Shown: piece after piece, positions 24,463 to 30,690 of the stretch
Layout: every line of letters starts with the position of its first letter
Position numbering within the stretch: the first letter of the stretch is position 1
DNA from: Coprococcus_C hominis
GTDB taxonomy: Bacteria; Bacillota; Clostridia; Lachnospirales; Lachnospiraceae
Length of the DNA stretch: 30,690 nt
Direction: 5' to 3' (one strand)
Assembly (NCBI RefSeq): GCF_020687505.1
Contig: NZ_JAJEQT010000013.1
Notes under the pieces: generated by a model
Seen by the model: only the letters and a program-made list of their open reading frames with translations
Database searches by the model: none
What the model was told of the DNA's origin: nothing
Translations under genes and position numbers: made by a program

Positions 24463-25392
24463 ATGAAATCTACAAATGATACAAGTCTGATTCAGGCCTA
24501 TTTAGACTATTGCAAATACAACAAGCGTTTAGATGAAAAAACACTTAAAGCCTATGCCATTGATCTCCGACACTTCTATATGGCATTGCCGGATCAGCCA
24601 CTCATTTCCCGTACACCACAGACAATTGAATCCTATATTTCTTCTTTACATACATTATACAAGCCTCGAACCGTCAAACGGAAAATCGCTTCTATAAAAG
24701 CCTTCTATCATCATTTAGAATACCGTGATATCATCGCAATCACACCATTCACCAAGCTACAGACCCGTTTCCGCGAACCACTGATTCTGCCGAAAACGAT
24801 TCCCCTCCTCACAATCGAACAGCTTCTCGCCGAAATATACACGCAGCACTCAAACGCAAAAACCCCCTATCGGCAAGTGCATACACTGCGTGACGCCGCA
24901 ATCATTGAATTGCTTTTCATGACCGGAATCCGGATATCCGAGCTTTGTTCTCTGCGCAATCATAGCATTAACCTGCACACCGGAACAATACTGATCTATG
25001 GAAAAGGAGATAAGGAGCGTCGTCTACAAATCACAAACGCAAACGTCCTATCCATATTAATAAAATACAAATCCAGTATGCCTTTCTGCCCGGACCCATA
25101 TGCTCCATTCTTTGTGAACCAGAATGGTACTGCCGTATCTGACCAGTCAATCCGCCGTATGATCCGTAAATATTGCAAGCTTGCAAACATCAACCTGCAT
25201 ATCACTCCGCATATGTTCCGACATACGTTTGCAACCAGCCTCTTAGATGCTGATGTCGATATCCGGTATATTCAGGAAATGTTGGGACACAGCTCTATCA
25301 CAACGACAGAAATCTACACACATGTCTCCACGGCAAAACAGACAGATATTCTCACAAATAAACATCCACGGAAAGATTTTCGATTGGTTTGA
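24463..25392 (+). CDS. Tyrosine recombinase/integrase (XerC/D-like)
   Basis: 309 residues from ATG 24463, chosen because AAGGAG lies 6 bases upstream; the frame is open further upstream without a site. It has a SAM-like core-binding domain (about 1-90), then the catalytic domain with R157 (TGIRISEL), K181 (YGKGDKER), H250 and R253 (ITPHMFRHTFAT), H276 (LGHSSITTTEIYTHV) and nucleophile Y285. The full catalytic set is intact. The inverted repeat begins 10 bases after its stop, as is common when a recombinase acts on its neighbouring sites. It could drive integration of the module, inversion of the cassette, or both. Confidence 0.9.
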   Translation: MKSTNDTSLIQAYLDYCKYNKRLDEKTLKAYAIDLRHFYMALPDQPLISRTPQTIESYISSLHTLYKPRTVKRKIASIKAFYHHLEYRDIIAITPFTKLQTRFREPLILPKTIPLLTIEQLLAEIYTQHSNAKTPYRQVHTLRDAAIIELLFMTGIRISELCSLRNHSINLHTGTILIYGKGDKERRLQITNANVLSILIKYKSSMPFCPDPYAPFFVNQNGTAVSDQSIRRMIRKYCKLANINLHITPHMFRHTFATSLLDADVDIRYIQEMLGHSSITTTEIYTHVSTAKQTDILTNKHPRKDFRLV

Positions 25393-25401
25393 TGGTGCGG
25401 G

Positions 25402-25461
25402 GAAAGCAATCGATAATTTTTAGTTATCCGTCAGTTATATGGAAAAATTATTTACGAAGTT
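25402..25461. repeat. Inverted repeat, left arm
   Basis: Matches the reverse complement of 28460-28519. The inner 47 bp (25415-25461) are identical, and the outer 13 bp have three mismatches. The core includes TAGTTATCCGTCAGTTATAT. The match ends abruptly on the cargo side. Confidence 0.9.
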
Positions 25462-25498
25462 TTTGTAAATATTGACTAAGTAGCAGAGGAGAATAAAA

Positions 25499-26692
25499 AT
25501 GAATTCACTATTAAAAGATTATATAAAATTGTATAATGAGATGAAGAATAACAATACGAACTGTATTCCATTGTGTGCCGCTGAAACATATATATCAGAA
25601 TTTGTAAAACAACCTTTAAATTCAGAATTTGAAGGTAAATACTATTTTTTTGAAAGTAATAAAATTGAGGAGTTGAAATCTCTTGTTACTTCAGCGTGCA
25701 ACCAATTATTCCATTCTAAATATGCAAATGCAGAAAGTTTAAGTGGAATTAACTGCTTTACCGTATGCGCTATGTCTCTTTTATCATCAGGAGAAAAAGT
25801 TCTTTTATCTACGCCTGAACAAGGCGGGCATGCTTCTATGCCAATTATATTAGATACTTTAAATATTTCATATGACCCAATTCCATATGATTTTGAAAAA
25901 TATCAAGTTGATTATATCAATTTAAATAAAATGTGTGAGACTGGAGATTATTCGTTTATTATCTTTTGTCAATCTGATTTGATTAATGTTCCTGATTTAA
26001 GCCAAATTCATATACCAAGTAATATGGGAATAATCTATGATGCAACCCAAACACTAGGTTTAATTGGTGGTAAATGTATACCTAATCCATTAGAGTATTC
26101 AAATGTCGTTTTATTAGGTGGAACACATAAAACCTTGCCCGCAGTGGCTTGTGGTTTGATTATGACAAATACAGATATATATATAGAAAAGCTAAGTGCT
26201 AATATAACTCCAAACTTCCTTAGGGATATTCAACCAAACCATATAGCCTGCTTATTATTATCTCTTATTGAGCAAATTGAATATGGAGAACCTTATCAAG
26301 GCACTACAATACAACTTGCCAATTTGCTAGGTCAAAAATTAGAACAACGCGGGTTTAAAATTGCAAAAATTGATAAAAATATTTATACAAAAACACATCA
26401 ATTATTTTTATTAATGGAAAGAAAGGATGCTGATTTTTTCTATAATCAAGCATTAAATTATAATATATCATTAAACAAAAAACATAAATTATTATTTCAT
26501 AATGACGGCATACGACTAGGAACCCAACATATAGCTCGTTTCAATTGGCATGAACAGGACATTGAAAATCTGGCAAATCTTTTGTTTCAAATAAAGAATA
26601 ATGGCTCTTTTGAAAATATAAATAACATTAGAAAGCAACTGATCCAAAAGAAAATACCACATTTTACTTATAATGAAATAATTATAGAATAG
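25499..26692 (+). CDS. SHMT-like PLP-dependent enzyme
   Basis: 397 residues with the fold-type I layout of serine hydroxymethyltransferase. CAAETYISEF keeps the catalytic glutamate (E29). PEQGGH gives H111 for ring stacking, IIYDATQTLGL gives D181, GGTHKTLP gives the PLP lysine K211, and GIRLGT gives the carboxylate-binding R339. The usual His after the Asp (DxAH) is Q184, and the folate-side N-terminal blocks are altered, so substrate or reaction probably differs from housekeeping GlyA. AGAGGAG precedes the ATG. No promoter of its own is seen inside the repeat. It is AT-rich and overlaps the convergent NTPase gene tail-to-tail by 11 bases. Confidence 0.8.
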   Translation: MNSLLKDYIKLYNEMKNNNTNCIPLCAAETYISEFVKQPLNSEFEGKYYFFESNKIEELKSLVTSACNQLFHSKYANAESLSGINCFTVCAMSLLSSGEKVLLSTPEQGGHASMPIILDTLNISYDPIPYDFEKYQVDYINLNKMCETGDYSFIIFCQSDLINVPDLSQIHIPSNMGIIYDATQTLGLIGGKCIPNPLEYSNVVLLGGTHKTLPAVACGLIMTNTDIYIEKLSANITPNFLRDIQPNHIACLLLSLIEQIEYGEPYQGTTIQLANLLGQKLEQRGFKIAKIDKNIYTKTHQLFLLMERKDADFFYNQALNYNISLNKKHKLLFHNDGIRLGTQHIARFNWHEQDIENLANLLFQIKNNGSFENINNIRKQLIQKKIPHFTYNEIIIE

Positions 26693-28436
26693 TCATAATT
26701 CGATGTTCAAAGCAATAGGTTATTTGGTCTTTATTTGGATCGTCTAGTTCAATACAATTTATACGTTGAATAAGCAACATTCCATACTTATTTTTATTAT
26801 TACATAGCTTGTATATTTGTTCTTTTGATAAATGGTTGTCTGTTTTAAATATAGTTATTTTTTTAATTGAAGCTAAATAATATTTCATTATATTAACTTG
26901 AATTTTTATATTATCATCATCAGTTATTGTCAAACATCTATTATAATCTAAAAGAGTAGCTTTATATTTTTGAAAAAGTCTATTTATTTCAGCTCTAATG
27001 AAATATGCATTAGCTAATAATCTGTTATTTTCTTTTTTATATTTTAAAATGACAGAGTTTATTGGTTCAAGGATATTTTTTCTTGTATATTTCTTTTTAT
27101 AAAATAAATAAATAGATTCATTTCGCATTATTTTATAGATATCTTTAGGATTCATTTCTAATTTGCTGTCTTTGCATTTTTCAAATACATGAATAAATGC
27201 TGATAAACTATCTAATTTACAATTAGGAACTATCAAGTCATCAACAAAATATTTCGCCACTAATATACCTAAAGAATCTGTTAACCCACAAATATTAGAT
27301 GATTCTATTGATTGTAATATATTAAGAGCTTCATTGCATTTCCATAAATGTTTATTAAAATGGGCTTCTAATATTTCCATCCTGTTTTCAATATTATAAA
27401 CCTTCATTTCAGGTTTTTTTAGGATATTTAGAATAGCGAGAGCATTTTCATAATTATTTAATAAATGTTCACAATCCGATTTCATAATATTAAATTTAAA
27501 ATATAAATCATTGTTATTTAATAATTCTTTCTCATATTGAGATTGAAAAATATCCAAAAAATTTTGAGCATCAACGTATTTACCTGAAAACAATGCAAGT
27601 TGAATAGTATTCAATGTTTTATCGTAGTTAGTTTGCAATTTAAGCGCAAGTTGTTTTATCCATAATACATATTCTTGACGTTCCAATAAGAAATGAATTT
27701 TTCCAATATTACCATATGTAACTTCATACAAGGTTTCTATTTCTTTTTTGCTTAATATTTCAATATTATTATAGTTCCTATTTATATTTTTTTGAAGTTT
27801 TGGCACATTGTCTATTTCAAAACTAGATATATAATATATTTCTCCTTTAGTATCCACTATACTTGCAGTAATAAATATTAATGAAAAATTATATGCTTCC
27901 TGTTTTGAAAAGATATAATCAACTTTTTTGATATGATCAATTATAATTAATGTTTTGTTAGTTACGATATTATTTTCAAAAAAGTAATTGATATCTGAAT
28001 CCGATTTTTGCTTCATATCTATATAATATATTCTTTTAAATAGTTTTTTTAAACTATGATGATGTATAAAATCTACATCATTCGGATGATTTATGCAGTC
28101 AATTAATTTTAGTGCAAGCCAACTTTTCCCACATTGACGTTCATTTCCAGTTAGTTGTATTATTTTATGATTATGTAGTAAAGATATCAAGTTTTGTAAA
28201 TCAGTTTGTCTATCCGTAAAAGTATTTTCGGACAAACGATTTTTTAAACTATTATTTTCCTTGTATCGTTCGTATATGATAGGAATAGATGTATATACAT
28301 ATGGGATAATAATCAATAAAACACCACCAATTATTCCCCATACATTATTATTTTCAAATGAATTGAGGATGGATAAAATAATAAGCACTATTCCTAAAAT
28401 CATTGGTAAGTATACATAGAATTTGTCTTTTTTCAT
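26682..28436 (-). CDS. Membrane-anchored STAND-like P-loop NTPase with helical repeats
   Basis: 584 residues. Two N-terminal membrane helices (about 8-25 and 33-52), then FTDRQTDLQNLISLL leading to a P-loop GNERQCGKS (97-105) and a Walker B-like LIIIDHI (D167). The C-terminal ~350 residues are helical, with TPR-like pairs such as NYENALAILNIL and YKATLLDYNRCLTI. This layout fits STAND/AAA-type sensor NTPases that detect a ligand through repeats. ATG follows GAGGAA. Upstream, the LytTR-type promoter at 28607-28675 reads through the right inverted repeat into it. Very AT-rich. Function unknown; defence or signalling is possible. Confidence 0.75.
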   Translation of the reverse strand: MKKDKFYVYLPMILGIVLIILSILNSFENNNVWGIIGGVLLIIIPYVYTSIPIIYERYKENNSLKNRLSENTFTDRQTDLQNLISLLHNHKIIQLTGNERQCGKSWLALKLIDCINHPNDVDFIHHHSLKKLFKRIYYIDMKQKSDSDINYFFENNIVTNKTLIIIDHIKKVDYIFSKQEAYNFSLIFITASIVDTKGEIYYISSFEIDNVPKLQKNINRNYNNIEILSKKEIETLYEVTYGNIGKIHFLLERQEYVLWIKQLALKLQTNYDKTLNTIQLALFSGKYVDAQNFLDIFQSQYEKELLNNNDLYFKFNIMKSDCEHLLNNYENALAILNILKKPEMKVYNIENRMEILEAHFNKHLWKCNEALNILQSIESSNICGLTDSLGILVAKYFVDDLIVPNCKLDSLSAFIHVFEKCKDSKLEMNPKDIYKIMRNESIYLFYKKKYTRKNILEPINSVILKYKKENNRLLANAYFIRAEINRLFQKYKATLLDYNRCLTITDDDNIKIQVNIMKYYLASIKKITIFKTDNHLSKEQIYKLCNNKNKYGMLLIQRINCIELDDPNKDQITYCFEHRIMTIL

Positions 28437-28459
28437 ACGTCGTTCCTCGTTTATATATT

Positions 28460-28519
28460 AACTTCGTAAATAATTTTTCCATATAACTGACGGATAACTA
28501 AAAATTGTCGATCGCTTTT
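28460..28519. repeat. Inverted repeat, right arm
   Basis: Reverse complement of 25402-25461, with 47 identical inner bases (28460-28506). It lies between the NTPase start and the duplicated promoter. The arms enclose 2998 bp containing exactly the two convergent cargo genes. Confidence 0.9.
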
Positions 28520-28600
28520 TTGTTGCTAATATAGATGAATCCTGCTTGCCACTCACGCAAATTTTAATCATCCTATCCCATGCATAATTAAATATTTCTT

Positions 28601-28675
28601 GATTTTAGTATATCGTTACATGCTCAATAATCAAGATATCTTGCACAAATGGTCGAAATTTTAACACTTTCGGTC
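28601..28675. repeat. Direct repeat, right copy (candidate att site)
   Basis: Second copy of the 24281-24355 repeat, 92 percent identical. It overlaps the end of the kinase gene (stop at 28661-28663), so the kinase keeps its full length here. Confidence 0.8.
28607..28675 (-). promoter_or_regulatory. LytTR-type operator and promoter facing the inverted-repeat cassette
   Basis: Repeats at 28675-28665 (GACCGAAAGTG) and 28654-28644 (GACCATTTGTG), 9 bases, -35 TTGATT (28634-28629), 16 bp, -10 TATACT (28612-28607). It is the same architecture as the T7SS promoter with a slightly weaker -35. It drives the NTPase in the present orientation and would drive the SHMT-like gene if the cassette flipped. 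The distal repeat lies inside the kinase coding end. Confidence 0.7.
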
Positions 28676-29485
28676 AGGCAATGCGATTTTTGAACGGAAT
28701 ATGTGTGTATTCTTATCGAAATCATAGATATATACCCCCTCATGTCTGCGCACGATTTTCTCTATGCTCTGCATGCCAATTCCATGCTCCTCTTTATTTT
28801 TTGAGGTGATGAGTTTTCCTGCCTTATCCTTCTTTATTTCCCCAAGATACGAATTTTTTTCTTCTATAACCGTCATGCCGGAATGCTCGTTCACATCCAC
28901 ACGTAATTCGATAAATCCCTGATTACCAGCCGCTTCATACGCATTTTCCAACAGATTTCCGAATAGCACTGTCATCTCCGTGTCATTCAGATCAGATAGC
29001 ACAGCTTCCCGAATATCAACCGCCAATGATATTCCTGCCTTATCACATACACTCTGATAATATTGCAGGATCACGTTTAACACGGCCCGATTACAAAACC
29101 TTTTCTTCGTAAGCTTCGCATCCACGCAATCCTGCAAAAGCTTCTTCGCTTCCTCAATGTCTTCATGTTCCAATAAACTCTGTACCGTGTATAGAAAATG
29201 CCTTGTATCATGAATCACCGCATGACATGCCTGATTCTCTTCACGAACCATCAGAACTTCCTGCAATCGAACCTGTTCCTGTTTTACCCTCTGTTCCTTC
29301 TTGTATACATAATTATAGATGCATAGCAGACCTATAATTATCAGGACAAGCACAATTACAATCACACGTGTCCATACATAAGGCAGCGCTTGCTCCATAT
29401 TATTTATAAAAATAAGAAATCCGATCAGAAAAAAGATGACGATTCCCTGCATGAAAAATAGAATTTCAGATGCCTTTCTTTTCAT
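28661..29485 (-). CDS. GHKL sensor histidine kinase
   Basis: 274 residues. Two membrane helices (about 10-28 and 40-60), a coiled-coil linker, then VIHDTRHFLYTVQSLL with phospho-acceptor H96, N-box LFGNLLENAYEA and HGIGMQSIEKIV. It is shorter than AgrC-type kinases, with almost no external loop, so it may sense through the membrane or via the small membrane peptide encoded upstream. It follows its response regulator by 9 bases. Its last codons overlap the T7SS-type operator. Confidence 0.9.
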   Translation of the reverse strand: MKRKASEILFFMQGIVIFFLIGFLIFINNMEQALPYVWTRVIVIVLVLIIIGLLCIYNYVYKKEQRVKQEQVRLQEVLMVREENQACHAVIHDTRHFLYTVQSLLEHEDIEEAKKLLQDCVDAKLTKKRFCNRAVLNVILQYYQSVCDKAGISLAVDIREAVLSDLNDTEMTVLFGNLLENAYEAAGNQGFIELRVDVNEHSGMTVIEEKNSYLGEIKKDKAGKLITSKNKEEHGIGMQSIEKIVRRHEGVYIYDFDKNTHIFRSKIALPDRKC

Positions 29486-29494
29486 AGCTTTCCC

Positions 29495-30199
29495 TTATCC
29501 CCTTCGCAGATATTCTTCATATTTCTTACAAAACTCCAGATACATACGCCTGGATATATGTGCCCTATACTTTCCTTTCGCCAGAATTATTTCATTCTTT
29601 GTAAACCGGCTCACATAATCCAGATTTACCAGAAAACTCGTATGAGATTTGCAAAATCTTACCTGATTCAGTTTTTGCTCCCAATCCTCCAGCTTTCCCT
29701 TCACTTCATACCTGGCATCCTTTGTGCATACGTACACACAACGCCTTTGATTCTCAATCATAACAATGTCTGCTTCCCGACAGACAATCGTCTCTCCATT
29801 CTGCATAATTGTGATTTTGGGATTCGTATTCCGATACGCCACCAACGCATCTCTCAGATTCCGCTCGATTCGATCCGGCAAAGATGCTTTTTCGATATAC
29901 CGAAACACCTGAAAGTCCATCGCATCATCCAGATACTGTTCCGTAAATGATACAATGAAGATCAGTGCATATGGATTTTCCTCTTTGATCCTCCGTCCGA
30001 CCTCAATTCCACTTTTCCCCGGCATTTCCACATCCAGAAATACGATATCTGCCATCTCCGGTTCTTCCAGAAGCTTCTCCCCATCTGTAAATGTCTTTAT
30101 TCCTGCCTCTATATTATTTTGCCGAAAAAAGCGATCAACTATTTCACTCAGATATTCTAAATAACTGCTATCATCGTCACATAAAAATATATGTATCAT
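29495..30199 (-). CDS. LytTR-family response regulator, likely T7SS activator
   Basis: 234 residues. Receiver with acidic CDDD (7-10) and phospho-acceptor D56 (IVFLDVEMP). LytTR domain from about 130, with IVMIENQRRCVYVCTKD and FCKSHTSFLVNLDYVSRF. The start ATG directly follows the stop of the small peptide gene (TAG ATG), so translation is coupled. Based on adjacency it should bind the double repeats at 28644-28675 and 24324-24355. Confidence 0.92.
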   Translation of the reverse strand: MIHIFLCDDDSSYLEYLSEIVDRFFRQNNIEAGIKTFTDGEKLLEEPEMADIVFLDVEMPGKSGIEVGRRIKEENPYALIFIVSFTEQYLDDAMDFQVFRYIEKASLPDRIERNLRDALVAYRNTNPKITIMQNGETIVCREADIVMIENQRRCVYVCTKDARYEVKGKLEDWEQKLNQVRFCKSHTSFLVNLDYVSRFTKNEIILAKGKYRAHISRRMYLEFCKKYEEYLRRG

Positions 30200-30349
30200 C
30201 TATAAAATCTCTTCCCTCTCAATTACTATAATGTCCTCTGATTCCCTCGCTTCCTGATCCATATTATGAACAAGTGAGAAAAAGAACAGCCACACGATGG
30301 CTGTCAGGATAGAAAAAATACTCACCAAATTAAAGATTCTACGTTTCAA
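30200..30349 (-). CDS. Small single-span membrane peptide, coupled to the response regulator
   Basis: 49 residues from TTG 30349, with a GGGGG ribosome site 9 bases upstream. The N-terminus is KRR-positive, followed by one hydrophobic helix (VSIFSILTAIVWLFFFSLV) and an acidic tail (DQEARESEDIIVIEREE). The stop TAG abuts the regulator ATG. There is no cysteine and no AgrD-like pattern. It may modulate the short kinase or act as a membrane-held signal; this is inference. Confidence 0.6.
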   Translation of the reverse strand: MKRRIFNLVSIFSILTAIVWLFFFSLVHNMDQEARESEDIIVIEREEIL

Positions 30350-30387
30350 CAGATATTGCCCCCTTATACCAACCACGTTTCTTTTAT

Positions 30388-30416
30388 ATCATACTAAATT
30401 TCAGATTGTATATCAA
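30388..30416 (-). promoter_or_regulatory. Promoter of the right two-component operon
   Basis: -35 TTGATA (30416-30411), exact 17 bp spacer, -10 TATGAT (30393-30388), about 40 bases before the small peptide start. An inverted repeat GATTC-TTTAC-GAATC (30427-30441) lies just upstream and might be an operator. Confidence 0.7.
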
Positions 30417-30690
30417 TCATACAATCGATTCTTTACGAATCTTAATTTCCAGAATACTTCTGAAACGCTCGCTGTTTTCATCCGACAGTTCGGACTGACT
30501 AAAAATATGTTTGTATAAATATGGGACTTGCCCATTTTTCCGTAAGTTGTTCTCCTTTGCTCATCGATCACTTCTTTAGGTGGTATTCTATCTACAGACA
30601 ATTTACTTTAATTATTTCATTCCGCAATTATTACATGTCCACGTTGTTCAGTTGCATACGCAGGTTCTGTTTATAAACGTTCGCGTATCG
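30417..30690. other. Intergenic tail with no supported gene
   Basis: Short open frames occur on both strands. A 62-codon minus-strand frame (30413-30601) overlaps the -35 box and lacks a ribosome site. A plus-strand frame at the right edge (from about 30620) contains ITCPRCSVAYAG, a possible half zinc ribbon, but has no visible start. A weak ATGGG-ACTTG-CCCAT hairpin with T-run lies near 30521-30538. None is strong enough to call. Confidence 0.4.

Larger units (their letters stand above)
24356..28600. mobile_element. Inserted recombinase module with invertible-looking cargo
   Basis: A 4.2 kb block bounded by the 75 bp direct repeat, carrying a tyrosine recombinase and two cargo genes inside a long inverted repeat. 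The cargo is far more AT-rich than the T7SS core. Without the block, the kinase stop, operator and T7SS promoter would be contiguous, which is the expected ancestral order. Site-specific integration at the kinase 3' end with the border duplicated is the simplest reading, but the mechanism is inferred. Confidence 0.65.

Noticed and set aside
28458..28571. A 37-codon minus-strand frame that runs from behind the duplicated promoter through the whole right inverted repeat; a similar 27-codon frame starts at 25391 on the plus strand, overlapping the recombinase stop, and reads through the left arm
   Set aside because: The shared peptide follows automatically from the shared DNA. Differences between the arms change amino acids, there is no good ribosome site, and an open run of this length is likely by chance.
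30413..30601. 62-codon minus-strand frame as a gene upstream of the regulator
   Set aside because: It overlaps the -35 element of a strong promoter, has no ribosome site, and its sequence does not look like a folded protein.
1..30690. CRISPR array or tRNA/rRNA genes
   Set aside because: No regularly spaced repeat array and no recognisable tRNA or rRNA sequence was seen on either strand.

Overview
The window most likely comes from a Clostridia-class Firmicute, probably a Lachnospiraceae relative. This is inferred from low-to-moderate GC, the Firmicute type VII secretion (T7SSb) gene style, AgrC/LytTR regulators and strong AGGAGG-type ribosome sites. No rRNA or taxonomic marker is present. Nearly everything is on the minus strand, so the biological reading order is from high to low coordinates.

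Layout in transcription order. (1) 30349-28661: a small membrane peptide, a LytTR response regulator and a GHKL histidine kinase. (2) 28600-24356: an inserted, very AT-rich module. It holds a tyrosine recombinase (plus strand) and two convergent cargo genes, an SHMT-like PLP enzyme and a membrane-anchored P-loop NTPase. A near-perfect ~59 bp inverted repeat flanks the cargo. A ~75 bp direct repeat flanks the whole module, and each copy of it is a LytTR-type operator plus promoter. (3) 24229-9778: a T7SS core. It has a secreted protein, two WXG100-like proteins lacking the WXG motif, a set of small helical proteins with a large unknown protein, a lipoprotein, a membrane propeller-like protein, a dead-protease/FHA membrane protein, an FHA protein, a ParA/CpaE-like ATPase, an EsaB/YukD-like protein and EssC. 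(4) 9768-2803: an effector/immunity region. Two small LXG-partner proteins, an LXG toxin with a C-terminal AHH/HNH-like nuclease domain and its immunity gene are followed by an AT-rich array of orphan immunity genes and stranded toxin tips. (5) 2523-1: a second LytTR/AgrC-type two-component operon, then its own LytTR-type promoter driving a small membrane protein that runs off the left edge.

How it fits together (inference). The right-hand two-component system appears to control the T7SS promoter, whose operator begins inside the kinase stop region. The secretion machine exports the LXG toxin, and the immunity array protects against self and kin toxins. The inserted module carries a second copy of the same promoter pointing into the inverted-repeat cassette. 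Inversion of the 3 kb cassette would swap which cargo gene lies behind that promoter. This possible recombinase-driven switch, wired to T7SS regulation and carrying an SHMT-like/NTPase pair of unknown function, is the most novel-looking element here.
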